64,000 nt of DNA from Sedimentitalea xiamensis (GCF_030164465.1 NZ_JASNJE010000017.1:1-64000); one strand, 5' to 3'. Numbered from the stretch's first letter, positions 1-8,916 are shown. Notes: a model not told the origin generated them from the letters alone. Made by a program: numbers and translations.

Positions 1-55
1 CGCCGCGGGTTGCGCCGCCCCGTGTCTGGTTTTTTCCTCTTGGCCAATTTCGGGC

Positions 56-84
56 GGGGGGGGGGGGGCCCCCCCCCCCCCCCC
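56..84. repeat. G13/C16 homopolymer tract upstream of the dehydrogenase gene
   Basis: Thirteen consecutive G (56-68) run directly into sixteen C (69-84). The tract lies 50 bp upstream of the start codon at 134. It is self-complementary and could form a very stable hairpin, or it could be a slippage-prone tract that changes expression of the next gene. It could equally be an assembly or sequencing artefact. No protein-coding role is apparent. Confidence 0.75.
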
Positions 85-90
85 ACCGGT

Positions 91-110
91 CGGATCGCGT
101 CAGCGATCCG
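91..110 (+). other. Perfect stem-loop in the leader of the dehydrogenase gene
   Basis: CGGATCGC and GCGATCCG form an 8-bp perfect stem around the loop GTCA. It sits between the G/C tract and the ribosome binding site AAAGGA (about 122-127). No T-run follows, so it is more likely a leader structure or operator than a terminator. Confidence 0.45.
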
Positions 111-133
111 AAACCGACCAGAAAGGACAAGCC

Positions 134-2572
134 ATGACTTCTATTCCCGACAAGGCGCGTGCGGTCATCATCGGCGGCGGGATCATTGGATGCTCCGTCG
201 CCTATCACCTGACGAAACTCGGCTGGAACGATGTCGTCCTGCTCGAGCGCAAGGCGCTGACCAGCGGCACCACCTGGCACGCCGCCGGCCTTATCGCGCA
301 GTTGCGGGCCACGGCCAACATGACGAAACTGGCGAAATACAGCCAGGAACTCTACGGCGGTCTCGAATCCGAAACCGGGGTCGCCACCGGGTTCAAGCGC
401 GTCGGCTCGATCACCGTTGCCCTGACCGAAGACCGCCGCGAGGAGCTTTTCCGCTCTGCCGCCATGGCCCGCGCCTTCGGCGTGGACATCGAGGAAATCG
501 GCCCCGCCGAGATCGCGGCACGCTACCCGCATCTCAACCTGGAGGGCGTCGTCGCAGGCGTCTATCTCGACAAGGACGGCCAGGGCGATCCGGGCAACAT
601 CGCCCTGGCGCTAGCCAAGGGCGCGCGTCAGCGCGGTGCGGTGATCGCGGAAAATGCCAGGGTGACGGGTGTTTCGCGCGACGGGCGGCGAATCACCGGC
701 GTCGCCTATGAAACCGCCGGCGGACCCGGCCGGATCGCCTGCGAGCATGTGGTCAACTGCGCCGGCATGTGGGGACGCGAGGTCGGGCGAATGCTCGGCA
801 CCAACGTGCCGCTCCAGGCCTGCGAGCATTTCTACATCGTCTCCGAACCGATTGCCGGCCTCACGCAACTTCCGGTGCTGCGGGTCCCCGACGAATGCGC
901 CTACTACAAGGAAGACGCCGGAAAACTCATGCTGGGCGCGTTCGAGCCGGTATCGAAACCCTGGGGACCGATTCCCGAAAACTTCGAGTTCGACCAGTTG
1001 CCCGAGGATTTCGATCATTTCGAACCGGTCCTCGAAATGGCCGTGAACCGGATGCCGATGCTCGGACAGGCGGGCATCCACACCTTCTTCAACGGGCCGG
1101 AAAGTTTCACGCCGGACAACGCCTACCATCTGGGCCTTGCGCCGGAGATGGACAATGTCTGGGTCGCCGCCGGGTTCAACTCCATCGGCATCCAGTCCGC
1201 GGGTGGCGCCGGCATGGCCCTTGCGCAATGGATGCAGGACGGCGCGAAACCTTTTGATCTGGGCGACGTGGACATCGCCCGGACGCAGCCGTTTCAGGGC
1301 AATGTCCGCTACCTGCGCGCCCGTGCCAGCGAAACGCTCGGCCTGCTCTATGCCGATCACTTTCCCTTTCGCCAGAAGGCCAGCGCGCGCGGCGTGCGGC
1401 GCACGCCATTTCATGCGCATCTGGCGCAACAGGGCGCGGTGTTCGGCGAACTCGCCGGCTGGGAACGCGCCAACTGGTTCGCCCGTCCAGGCCAGGTGGC
1501 GGAATATGCCTATTGCTGGAAACGGCAGAACTTCTTTGACAACGTGGCCGGGGAACTCGCCGCCGTGCGGGGCAATATCGGCATGTATGACATGTCTTCC
1601 TTCGGCAAGCTGCGCGTGGAAGGGCGCGATGCGGAAACCTTCCTCAACCATGTCTGTGGCGCGAACATGTCGGTCCCGGTCGGCAGGATCGTCTACACCC
1701 AGTTCCTGAATCCGCGCGGTGGGATCGAGGCCGACGTCACCGTGACCCGGCTGACGGAAACTGCCTACCTGGTGGTCACGCCCGCCGCGACCCGCCTGGC
1801 GGATGAAACCTGGCTGCGGCGGCACCTGGGCGACCGGTCGGTCGTCATCACCGACGTGACCGCCGGAGAGGCGGTGCTGGCGGTGATGGGGCCGAAGGCT
1901 CGCGGTTTGATGCAGGCGGTGTCGCCGAACGATTTTTCAAACGCGGCCAATCCCTTTGGCACCGCGCAGGAGATCGAACTCGGCCTTGGCCTCGCCCGTG
2001 CGCACCGGGTGTCCTATGTCGGAGAGCTCGGCTGGGAAATCTATGTCGGGGCGGACATGGCGGCGCACGCCTTTGAAACCCTGCTGGCCGCCGGGCAGGA
2101 TCTGGGCCTGAAACTCTGTGGGATGCACATGATGGATTGCGCCCGGATCGAGAAGGGTTTCCGCCATTTCGGTCATGACATCACGCCGGAGGATCACGTT
2201 CTGGAGGCCGGGCTCGGCTTTGCGGTCGGCCGCGACAAGCCGGATTTCATCGGCCGTGCGGCGGTGCTGGACAAGATGGAAAGCGGGCTGGGCGCTCGTT
2301 TGGTCCAGTTCAGGTTGCACGACCCGGAACCGTTGCTCTATCACAACGAACCGATCCTGCGGGATGGCGAGATCGTCGGCCACCTGTCCTCGGGCGCCTA
2401 CGGGCATCATCTGGGCGCGGCAATCGGCCTGGGATACGTGCCTTGCAAGGGCGAAAGTGTCGCCGGCGTCCTGGCATCGCGCTACGAGATCGACGTGGCC
2501 GGGGCGCGGGTGGCGGCCGATGTGTCGCTGAGGCCGTTTTACGATCCGATGTCGGAACGGGTGCGGATGTAG
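134..2572 (+). CDS. FAD-dependent dimethylglycine/sarcosine dehydrogenase family protein with GcvT-like domain
   Basis: The 812-residue protein has the two-part architecture of dimethylglycine and sarcosine dehydrogenases. An N-terminal DAO-type FAD domain carries the dinucleotide motif GGGIIGC at about residues 14-20. The motif SGTTWHAAG at 44-52 places a histidine (H49) where family members attach FAD covalently. From about residue 420 onward it is a GcvT/aminomethyltransferase-like folate-binding domain. Length matches the family (about 810-850). The expected reaction is oxidative N-demethylation of a methylated glycine or related amine, with the one-carbon unit passed to tetrahydrofolate. 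The start is supported by AAAGGA 7 bp upstream. The gene stands alone; the exact substrate (dimethylglycine, sarcosine or another methylamine) cannot be read from sequence. Confidence 0.9.
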   Translation: MTSIPDKARAVIIGGGIIGCSVAYHLTKLGWNDVVLLERKALTSGTTWHAAGLIAQLRATANMTKLAKYSQELYGGLESETGVATGFKRVGSITVALTEDRREELFRSAAMARAFGVDIEEIGPAEIAARYPHLNLEGVVAGVYLDKDGQGDPGNIALALAKGARQRGAVIAENARVTGVSRDGRRITGVAYETAGGPGRIACEHVVNCAGMWGREVGRMLGTNVPLQACEHFYIVSEPIAGLTQLPVLRVPDECAYYKEDAGKLMLGAFEPVSKPWGPIPENFEFDQLPEDFDHFEPVLEMAVNRMPMLGQAGIHTFFNGPESFTPDNAYHLGLAPEMDNVWVAAGFNSIGIQSAGGAGMALAQWMQDGAKPFDLGDVDIARTQPFQGNVRYLRARASETLGLLYADHFPFRQKASARGVRRTPFHAHLAQQGAVFGELAGWERANWFARPGQVAEYAYCWKRQNFFDNVAGELAAVRGNIGMYDMSSFGKLRVEGRDAETFLNHVCGANMSVPVGRIVYTQFLNPRGGIEADVTVTRLTETAYLVVTPAATRLADETWLRRHLGDRSVVITDVTAGEAVLAVMGPKARGLMQAVSPNDFSNAANPFGTAQEIELGLGLARAHRVSYVGELGWEIYVGADMAAHAFETLLAAGQDLGLKLCGMHMMDCARIEKGFRHFGHDITPEDHVLEAGLGFAVGRDKPDFIGRAAVLDKMESGLGARLVQFRLHDPEPLLYHNEPILRDGEIVGHLSSGAYGHHLGAAIGLGYVPCKGESVAGVLASRYEIDVAGARVAADVSLRPFYDPMSERVRM

Positions 2573-2657
2573 CGGCGGAGGCGTCTCTCACCACTTGTCC
2601 GACGGTCGCCCGGCGGGTTGATATCCCGAACCGAAAAGGCGCCCAGACCCTGCCGGA

Positions 2658-3068
2658 TCAGGACAGGGCGTTGCGGAATTTCAGAAACCGCGGGTCGGTC
2701 GAGACGCGGGCGTTCATTGCCTCGCGCAACGCGCCCACGGTTTTGTACGGGCGCATGACGACTTCGAAGGTTTGGATCAGCCCGGCATCGTTCAGGGTGA
2801 TGAGATCGACCCCGACCGCGTCGAGATCGCCGACCTTGCACTGAAATTCCAGCGCCCAGTCGTTTCCGTCGCCCATCACGCGGCGGTACTCGAAACCCCG
2901 GAACACCTGGCCCACGTGACCGAGCACGGCGGCGACCGCGTCGCGCCCGGTCCAGGTGGCGAAATAGGTTGGCGGCATGAACCGCACGTCTTCGGCCAGA
3001 AGCCCGGCAATCGCGGTTTCCTCGCCCTTTGCGACGACGTCCTGCATTCTGGCGATGGTCGGGTGCAT
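2658..3068 (-). CDS. SnoaL-like / nuclear transport factor 2 family protein
   Basis: A 136-residue protein with the size and pattern of the NTF2-like (SnoaL) cone fold: an N-terminal helix ending in a phrase such as LLAEDVRFMPPTY, a central FRGFEYRRV strand and a later beta-sheet half. Members bind small hydrophobic ligands or act as isomerases, hydrolases or ketosteroid-isomerase-like enzymes; the function of this one is unknown. The start has AAAGGA 8 bp upstream on the minus strand. It is convergent with the dehydrogenase and divergent from the pseudouridine synthase, so it is probably transcribed alone. Confidence 0.75.
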   Translation of the reverse strand: MHPTIARMQDVVAKGEETAIAGLLAEDVRFMPPTYFATWTGRDAVAAVLGHVGQVFRGFEYRRVMGDGNDWALEFQCKVGDLDAVGVDLITLNDAGLIQTFEVVMRPYKTVGALREAMNARVSTDPRFLKFRNALS

Positions 3069-3192
3069 GGTCGGGTCCTTTCACCAAGTTCTGCGCCACA
3101 GTCGCGCGAGGCCGTATCGCAGGCAAGTGCGACGTGACGTGACGGCCGGGCGCGACCTTGCCGTCCCCCCTGCGCCGGAGTAGGGGTTCGGC

Positions 3193-3846
3193 ATGGCCGT
3201 TTCCTCTGATTATACCCCGCCGGATCAGCCTATGGACGTGATCCATGACGACGCGCAGATCGTCGTGGTCAACAAGCCCGCCGGCCTGCTCAGCGTTCCG
3301 GGCCGAGGTGCGCATCTGGCCGATTGCCTGTCGATCCGGTTGCAGGCCGTATTCCCCGAGGCCCTTCTGGTGCATCGGCTGGACCGGGACACGTCCGGCG
3401 TCATGGTGTTCGCGCTGACCCCTCATGCGCAACGCCACCTTGGCCAACAATTTGAAAAGCGCCAGGCCCGCAAGACCTATGTCGCGCGGCTGGCTGGCGA
3501 ACTGACCCCGAAGGCCGGCACCGTCGATCTGCCGCTGATCGTCGACTGGGAAAACCGGCCCCGCCAGATGGTCTGCCGACAGACCGGTAAACCGGCCGTC
3601 ACCGAATGGCGGGTCCTGCGTCACGATCCCGGCGAAAGCCGCGTGCGGCTGATGCCAAAGACCGGTCGGACGCATCAGCTTCGGGTGCATATGGCGGCTC
3701 TGGGCCATCCGATTCTCGGCGACCCGCTGTATGCAGACGGGGATGCGGCAGATCATGTTCGGATGATGCTGCATTCCGAGGAACTGAGGATCAAGCATCC
3801 GGACAGCGGCGTATCGATGAAGTTTCGGGTGGCGGCGGAATTCTAG
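3193..3846 (+). CDS. RluA family 23S rRNA/tRNA pseudouridine synthase
   Basis: The 217-residue protein contains the catalytic motif HRLDRDTSGVMVFA, whose aspartate attacks the target uridine in the RluA family. The downstream GRTHQLRVHMAALGHPILGDPLY segment (about 155-178) is also typical. It has no N-terminal S4 domain and is short, like RluA itself rather than RluC or RluD. It isomerises uridine to pseudouridine in rRNA and/or tRNA. The start at 3193 fits the beginning of the domain. A short stem-loop with a T3 tail follows the stop (about 3847-3864) and may be a weak terminator. Confidence 0.9.
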   Translation: MAVSSDYTPPDQPMDVIHDDAQIVVVNKPAGLLSVPGRGAHLADCLSIRLQAVFPEALLVHRLDRDTSGVMVFALTPHAQRHLGQQFEKRQARKTYVARLAGELTPKAGTVDLPLIVDWENRPRQMVCRQTGKPAVTEWRVLRHDPGESRVRLMPKTGRTHQLRVHMAALGHPILGDPLYADGDAADHVRMMLHSEELRIKHPDSGVSMKFRVAAEF

Positions 3847-3940
3847 CGCCCGAAAGGGGCGTTTCAGGCCAGTTGTGCAACCATGGGACCTCGTCTAACC
3901 TGTGGCGCAAGCGACGCAATCTGACTTTGGGACATCCGAT

Positions 3941-4423
3941 GTGGCGGTAAAATCGAGTCGTTTCCTGGCCTTCACCGCCGCGGTGTTCGTGCTGTCCGCC
4001 TGCAATTCCAATCCGCAATTCCGGATGACCAGCGCGAACCGGGTGTATGATTCGTTCAACGGTCTCTACATATTTCTGGCCAAAGCCGATCTCGGCCTGT
4101 TCGAGTCGCCTGCCTCCTTTCCCGCCGAGATCGACACCTATGGCGAGATCATCGCCGGTTTCGAAATCGGCCGCTTGGTCCAGACCGAAAAGAAGCTGAG
4201 TTCGGCATTGGCGCGGGCGGAATCCCGCAGCGCGCTGGACAGCGTCATCGCCAGATGCGTCGATCAGGTGAAAGCGGTCGCGAAACAGCACAAAGCGAAG
4301 GGCATCCCCGCAGGATCGCAATTGCTGGACACGACGCGCAAAGCCTGCGTTCTGGCGGTCGGGGCGGTGGCCGAGAACGAAAGATCGTCCATTTTCGTCG
4401 CCACCGTGGCTGGGGATCTCTGA
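3941..4423 (+). CDS. Small hypothetical lipoprotein
   Basis: A GTG start at 3941 gives a short basic N-terminus, a hydrophobic stretch and a lipobox LSAC, all typical of a lipoprotein signal peptide; the mature protein would begin at the cysteine near residue 20. The mature part (about 140 residues) is helical-looking with two further cysteines. No family was recognised. An upstream GTG at 3902 would add 13 polar residues in front of the signal peptide and is less likely. It is probably an outer-membrane or periplasmic lipoprotein of unknown role. Confidence 0.6.
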   Translation: MAVKSSRFLAFTAAVFVLSACNSNPQFRMTSANRVYDSFNGLYIFLAKADLGLFESPASFPAEIDTYGEIIAGFEIGRLVQTEKKLSSALARAESRSALDSVIARCVDQVKAVAKQHKAKGIPAGSQLLDTTRKACVLAVGAVAENERSSIFVATVAGDL

Positions 4424-4446
4424 CGGCGACGTCCCTGCCGGCCGGA

Positions 4447-5286
4447 TCAGGCGTCGATCGCCGCCCACCGATCCGGCAGGATGTCCGGATTGACGAGCTT
4501 GGGGTCGCCGAACCACCGTGCCGGTCCCGCGACGCGCTTGTCGCGGTTGGCGTTCAGCCAAGCCCCCCACCATGAAAACGACGAATTGCCGATGATGTTG
4601 TGATTGCAGAGCGACATCAGGCGCATGTCCTCGAAATCCGCATCGGCCCCGTTGAAATCCACCACCACCTTGGCGCAGGGCAAGGGCAGGTTGACCTTGG
4701 CCCAGTCCGGATCGTCCGAGAAGACATACACCGTAGGCGCCCCGTCCAGCCCCTCGAGCACCCGCGCCAGCGCCGCGTCGTAATAGGCCTGATCGCAGAG
4801 CGTATGCGCCCCGAGCGTCAGGTAGTCGCCGCGCCGCACATGCAGGGATACCGACAGCCCCGCGCCGATCCGGGCGGCCATTTCGGCATTCCGGGACGAG
4901 GAAAAGCCGGGAAACCGGAAATCCCGCCGGATGGCATCGGCGACATGGGCAAAATATCGTTCCGACTGCCAGTAGCCGTGCAGGTAGCTGCCATCGGGCC
5001 AGGTTTCGATCGCCGTATTGTAGCCAAGCCCGTTCTCGCGGCGGAATGCCGGGCTGGTCAGTCTCCACAGGCCATAGCGAAGGGGAGCTTTCCGTTTCAG
5101 CGGCGGCAGCCGGTCCGGGGCCGCGAGCGGCAGGTCGAAAACCCGCGTCAGCACGCCTTCGCCGCGGGCTTTGGCCTCGCGGCTGTCCAGCGCGACCCCG
5201 GTTCCATGCCGTTCCGCCAGACCGCGTGCCGCCGCGTATTGAAACATCTGGTTGCCGAGTCGGCCGTGAAGGCGGGAAATGATCAT
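4447..5286 (-). CDS. Alpha-1,2-fucosyltransferase family (GT11) glycosyltransferase
   Basis: The 279-residue protein starts with the GT11 signature GRLGNQMFQYAAA. It carries the donor-binding HVRRGDY motif near residue 150 and the C-terminal NSSFSWWGAWLN motif, all characteristic of alpha-1,2-fucosyltransferases. Such enzymes transfer fucose from GDP-fucose to a galactose-type acceptor in lipopolysaccharide O-antigen or exopolysaccharide at the cytoplasmic face of the inner membrane. It is not inside a polysaccharide operon here, but a GT25-type gene lies 3 kb away. Acceptor specificity is unknown. Confidence 0.85.
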   Translation of the reverse strand: MIISRLHGRLGNQMFQYAAARGLAERHGTGVALDSREAKARGEGVLTRVFDLPLAAPDRLPPLKRKAPLRYGLWRLTSPAFRRENGLGYNTAIETWPDGSYLHGYWQSERYFAHVADAIRRDFRFPGFSSSRNAEMAARIGAGLSVSLHVRRGDYLTLGAHTLCDQAYYDAALARVLEGLDGAPTVYVFSDDPDWAKVNLPLPCAKVVVDFNGADADFEDMRLMSLCNHNIIGNSSFSWWGAWLNANRDKRVAGPARWFGDPKLVNPDILPDRWAAIDA

Positions 5287-5461
5287 GGTCCGTTTCTAGG
5301 AACGATCCCGGCAAAACGCCACAGCAATGACGCCGGACTCAACCTGCTTGATCGGTTTCGGCGAAGGTGCCTGGATCCGTGAAATGAAACGGATCCGATG
5401 ATCTTCGGACTTTTGCAGCAAGGCGATAGCGTCGCGCCTGCATTTGAAAGGAGTCCGCGCC

Positions 5462-5728
5462 ATGCCCAGGGATGTCCATCCGCAGATCCGGGCCATTCCC
5501 GACCGGACGGCAGATCCCGGCATCCCCAGGTTGCAAAGCCTGACGACCGGGCAAGCGCGCGCCCTCATGGAAAGGATGGCGAAGACCAGGGCCGAGGCAT
5601 TTCCCCCGCCCGGGCTGTTGTCTGTCGAGAACGGGTTCACCGGCGCGGGCTACAATCATCTGCCGGTGCGGATCTACCGGCCGTCGGATACGGACGCGGC
5701 CTTTCTGAAGCGGACCTGGGGGCATTAA
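5462..5728 (+). pseudogene. Remnant of an HSL-family alpha/beta-hydrolase (esterase), catalytic core deleted
   Basis: The 88-residue open frame has a good ribosome binding site (AAAGGAG at 5447-5453) and begins like hormone-sensitive-lipase-type esterases: HPQIRA, then SLTTGQARALMERMAK, then PVRIYRPSD. In intact enzymes that last segment is followed by the HGGG oxyanion motif and the Ser-Asp-His core of about 230 residues. Here the frame goes straight into AAFLKRTWGH and stops, which resembles the C-terminal helix of the same family. The gene therefore appears to be an internal in-frame deletion without any catalytic residue. Assignment is by pattern only. Confidence 0.6.
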
Positions 5729-5791
5729 GCGCGGTGGGAAAGGTTTCGCTGTCCACGCGGCGAGCTCCGCTGAAACAGAACGGATCGCAAC

Positions 5792-5822
5792 GAAAAAGGC
5801 CGCCGAAACCGGCGGCCTTCGG
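5792..5822 (-). terminator. Rho-independent terminator of the aldehyde dehydrogenase gene
   Basis: Read on the minus strand, AAGGCCGCCGG and CCGGCGGCCTT form a long GC-rich stem with a TTT loop centre, followed by a T5 run. It lies 20 bp beyond the stop codon of the aldehyde dehydrogenase. The geometry is that of a classical intrinsic terminator. Confidence 0.85.
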
Positions 5823-5839
5823 GGCGTTTTCGCGAGAGT

Positions 5840-7279
5840 TTACTCTGCCGCCCAGCCGCCGACAGCCTTGATCTCCAGGAAGTCCTCGATCCCGAAGATG
5901 CCGCCCTCGCGCCCGTTGCCGGACTGTTTCATGCCGCCGAAGGGCGCGCCGGCGCTGCGCGGCTTGCCGTTCATCTCGACCATGCCGGACCGCAGCGCGC
6001 GGGCCATGCGGTTGGCGCGGGCGCCATCCTGGGTCTGGACATAGTTGGTCAGACCATAGGGCGTGTCGTTTGCGATCTCGATGGCCTCTTCCTCGGTATC
6101 GAACGGGATCATCGACAGCACGGGTCCGAAGATTTCCTCGCGTGCGATGGTCATCTGGTTGTTCACGTCGGCAAAGACCGTCGGCTTCACGTAGTAACCC
6201 TTGTTGAAGCCTTCGGGACGCCCGGTGCCGCCCGCGACCAGGCGCGCGCCCTCGTCGATGCCCTTCTGGATCAGGTCCTGGATCTTGTTCCACTGGGTTT
6301 CGTTGACCACCGGGCCGATGTGGCGGCCTTCGTCATGGGCGTTGCCGACCGTGACGGCTCTGGCGACCTCGGCCGCCGTGTCCACCGCCTGATCGTAGAT
6401 GTCGCGCTGCACCAGCATCCGGCTCGGCGCGTTGCAGGACTGTCCGGTGTTGTTCATCATGTGCAACACGCCACGCTTCACCGCCTTGTCATCCGCATCG
6501 GCAAAGATCACGTTCGCGCCCTTGCCGCCCAGTTCCAGGTGGACCTTTTTCAACGTGTCCGCCGCGTTCCTGGAAATCGCGGTGCCCGCGCGGGTCGATC
6601 CGGTGAAGCTGACCATGTCGACATCCGGATGACCGGACAGCTGGCTGCCGACACCGGCGCCATCGCCATTGACCAGGTTGAAGACGCCCGGCGGGAAGCC
6701 CGCGTCGTGCATCATCTGCGCGAAGATCATCGCGTCGAGCGGGCTTTGTTCGCTGGGTTTCAGCACCATCGTGCAGCCCGCGATCGCGGCCGCGCCCACC
6801 TTGAGCGTGATCTGGTTCATCGGCCAGTTCCAGGGCGTGATCAGCGCCGCGACGCCGACCGCTTCATAAATGATACGGTCGTTGGGTGTGTCCGCACGCA
6901 GCGGGCGCTCGAAGTCGAAGGCCTTGGCGGCCTTGACGAAATTGGCCAGATGGTAGGATCCGGCGCCGACCTGCTGGCTGCGGGCCATGTCGATGGGCGC
7001 GCCCATTTCACTGCTCATGGCCTCGGCGAGGTCTTCGGCATGGGACTGGTAGATGTCCATCAGTTTTTCCACCAGTGCGATGCGCTCGGCCACGGGCGTC
7101 GCCATCCAGCCCGGCAGGGCCGCCTTGGCGGCGGCGACGGCGGCGTCGGTGTCGGCCTGTCCGCCCAGGGAAATGACCGCGCAGGGTTCTTCGCTGGAGG
7201 GGTCGATCACGGCGTAGTCATTCGGCTCTGCCGGGGCGACCCATTGCCCGTTGATGTAAAAGTCGCGTTTCTCGATCAT
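5840..7279 (-). CDS. NAD(P)+-dependent aldehyde dehydrogenase family protein
   Basis: The 479-residue single-domain aldehyde dehydrogenase has the general-base glutamate in LELGGKG (E249) and the nucleophilic cysteine in NTGQSCNAPSR (C282). It also shows the NAD-binding PWNWPMNQ and FTGSTRAG segments. It should oxidise an aldehyde to the carboxylic acid with NAD(P)+. The start at 7279 is chosen because homologous sequence begins there and GGGAGAT lies 6 bp upstream; the frame stays open further upstream without homology. A strong terminator follows. The 170-bp divergent gap to the peroxiredoxin gene must hold both promoters. Substrate unknown. Confidence 0.88.
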   Translation of the reverse strand: MIEKRDFYINGQWVAPAEPNDYAVIDPSSEEPCAVISLGGQADTDAAVAAAKAALPGWMATPVAERIALVEKLMDIYQSHAEDLAEAMSSEMGAPIDMARSQQVGAGSYHLANFVKAAKAFDFERPLRADTPNDRIIYEAVGVAALITPWNWPMNQITLKVGAAAIAGCTMVLKPSEQSPLDAMIFAQMMHDAGFPPGVFNLVNGDGAGVGSQLSGHPDVDMVSFTGSTRAGTAISRNAADTLKKVHLELGGKGANVIFADADDKAVKRGVLHMMNNTGQSCNAPSRMLVQRDIYDQAVDTAAEVARAVTVGNAHDEGRHIGPVVNETQWNKIQDLIQKGIDEGARLVAGGTGRPEGFNKGYYVKPTVFADVNNQMTIAREEIFGPVLSMIPFDTEEEAIEIANDTPYGLTNYVQTQDGARANRMARALRSGMVEMNGKPRSAGAPFGGMKQSGNGREGGIFGIEDFLEIKAVGGWAAE

Positions 7280-7450
7280 GGTCGGATCTCCCGTATCTGA
7301 CAGCTGACCTGACCGGCTGGTCAGGGATTCGCGGCACTCTGTCACTGCTGGCCATCGGGGGCAAGAGAGGGGATGTAACGCCCCGGTGTTATGATTAGGT
7401 TGTCCGTGACGACGACCAATCGTCTCGCATTTTTCGAAAGGATCATCGAA

Positions 7451-8104
7451 ATGGCTTTGCGCATCAATGACACCGTCCCGAACTTTACCGCGGAAACAGA
7501 CCAGGGCACCATCCAGTTCCACGACTGGATCGGCGACAGCTGGGCGATCCTGTTTTCCCATCCCAAGGATTTCACCCCGGTCTGCACCACCGAATTCGGC
7601 GCCGTGGCGCAACTGGCCGATGAGTGGGCCAAACGCGGCACCAAGGTGATCGGCGTGTCCGTGGACGGGGTCGAGGACCACAAGAAATGGAAGGGCGACA
7701 TCGAGAGTTTCGCCGGCACCACCGCCGGGTTCCCGATCATCGCGGATGAAGGGCTGGCGGTTTCCAAGGCTTTTGACATGCTGCCCGCCGATGCCTATCT
7801 GCCGGATGGCCGCACCCCGGCGGACAGCGCGACGGTGCGTGCCGTGTTCATCATCAGCCCGGACAAGAAGTTGCAGCTGACCATGACCTACCCGATGAGC
7901 GTGGGGAGGAATTTTGCCGAGGTCCTGCGGGCGCTCGACGGTTTGCAGCGCACCTACCAGCAGCCGCTGGCGACACCGGCGAACTGGCAGCAGGGGCAGG
8001 ATGTGATCGTCGCGCTTGCCCTTGACGACAAGGCCGCCGAAGACAAGTTCGGGACTCTGGACAAGAAGCTTCCCTACCTGCGCTTCGCCAAGAACCCGGC
8101 CTGA
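7451..8104 (+). CDS. 1-Cys peroxiredoxin (Prx6-type)
   Basis: The 217-residue protein carries the peroxidatic motif FTPVCTTEFG with C45 as the only cysteine in the chain, the definition of a 1-Cys peroxiredoxin. The long C-terminal domain (residues about 150-217, with LPYLRF near the end) fits the Prx6/AhpC-TSA family of about 215-220 residues. It reduces hydrogen peroxide and organic hydroperoxides in the cytoplasm with an external thiol. The start at 7451 has GAAAGGA 10 bp upstream. A hairpin/GAGTATTT repeat follows the stop and probably ends transcription. Confidence 0.92.
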   Translation: MALRINDTVPNFTAETDQGTIQFHDWIGDSWAILFSHPKDFTPVCTTEFGAVAQLADEWAKRGTKVIGVSVDGVEDHKKWKGDIESFAGTTAGFPIIADEGLAVSKAFDMLPADAYLPDGRTPADSATVRAVFIISPDKKLQLTMTYPMSVGRNFAEVLRALDGLQRTYQQPLATPANWQQGQDVIVALALDDKAAEDKFGTLDKKLPYLRFAKNPA

Positions 8105-8111
8105 GCGGGAT

Positions 8112-8168
8112 GGGGGCGCTGCCCCCGTCCCTTCGGGACTCCCCCGGAGTATTTCCGCAAAGATGAAG
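8112..8168. repeat. Composite intergenic repeat: two hairpins plus conserved GAGTATTT tail (copy 1)
   Basis: Stem GGGGGC/GCCCCC (8112-8126) is followed by stem GTCCC/GGGAC (8127-8139). A conserved 28-nt tail (8141-8168) then contains CCCCCGGAGTATTT and ends in AAAGATGAAG. Related copies lie at 38738-38809 and 44804-44852. It occupies the gap between the convergent peroxiredoxin and GT25 genes and could act as a two-way terminator. Confidence 0.75.
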
Positions 8169-8199
8169 AGGGCGTGGCGTTGGCCACGCCTTTGTCCTG

Positions 8200-8916
8200 T
8201 CAGGGATGTTGCGGGTGCAGATGCAGCCGGGCGCGGTAGAGTGCACGTTTCACTTCGCGCGCCAGTTTCCCGCTGGCGCGCGTCTTCGTCTGGATGGTCG
8301 AGCCGCCGATCTGGTTGGCGATCTCGGCATTTCCGTTGGGCAGGATCGTGTGAACCGGCTGGCCGGTGATCCAGTGCATCTGAAGAAAGGTATCGACCGG
8401 GCGGTCAATGGTTTCCGTGGCACCGAGCAGGCGTTCTGCGGCGCCGCTGCCAACCACCTGGCAAATGCATTGCAACCCGATGATCCGGGGCAGGATCAGC
8501 CGCATCTGGCCATCAGAAGCGAGCACCCGGGCCGGCGTTTCGCGTGCCTTGACCGGCAGGCGGATGAACATCTCGGGAGTGGCATGGGCTGCGATCAGGG
8601 CGAGCGCACGGGCCAGCCTGTCGGGATCGACACGCAGGTCGTCCTCGGCGACCAGGGCGAAATCATGGCCCTCGTCGAGGATCCGCTGCCAGCAGCGGCG
8701 GTGGCTCTGGAACACGCCGATCTCGGCCGGGCGAAGCGGGAAGGGGTAGTGCGGCGAAAAGCGGGTGCCGTCGCTGCGCCGAACCCCGGCGATTTGCGCC
8801 GGGTCGCGTCCATCGACGGCCTCCACCACCTCGGCATCGGGCAGGTCGGTCAGCAGCCTGTAGACATTGCCGCGCCGTTTCGTGCTGCCGGGCAAATGGA
8901 TGATCATTGAACGCAT
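8200..8916 (-). CDS. Glycosyltransferase family 25 (LPS biosynthesis) protein
   Basis: The 238-residue protein resembles GT25 enzymes. It has an N-terminal IIHLPGSTKRR segment, then LRPAEIGVFQSHRRCWQRI (about 62-80), which is typical of the family, then ALVAEDDLRVD with the acidic DxD-like motif. GT25 members add sugars such as galactose to lipopolysaccharide core. The C-terminus is basic, suggesting peripheral membrane contact. A second in-frame ATG 9 bp downstream is possible as start; neither has a strong ribosome binding site. It is monocistronic, and its sugar specificity is unknown. Confidence 0.8.
   Translation of the reverse strand: MRSMIIHLPGSTKRRGNVYRLLTDLPDAEVVEAVDGRDPAQIAGVRRSDGTRFSPHYPFPLRPAEIGVFQSHRRCWQRILDEGHDFALVAEDDLRVDPDRLARALALIAAHATPEMFIRLPVKARETPARVLASDGQMRLILPRIIGLQCICQVVGSGAAERLLGATETIDRPVDTFLQMHWITGQPVHTILPNGNAEIANQIGGSTIQTKTRASGKLAREVKRALYRARLHLHPQHP

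Noticed and set aside
611-1825. Minus-strand open frame inside the dehydrogenase gene
   Set aside because: The plus-strand product has a complete FAD and GcvT-like architecture; the minus frame is a shadow.
5729-5839. Possible separate small gene between the esterase remnant and the aldehyde dehydrogenase
   Set aside because: The open frames here are short and the sequence is explained by the terminator hairpin.
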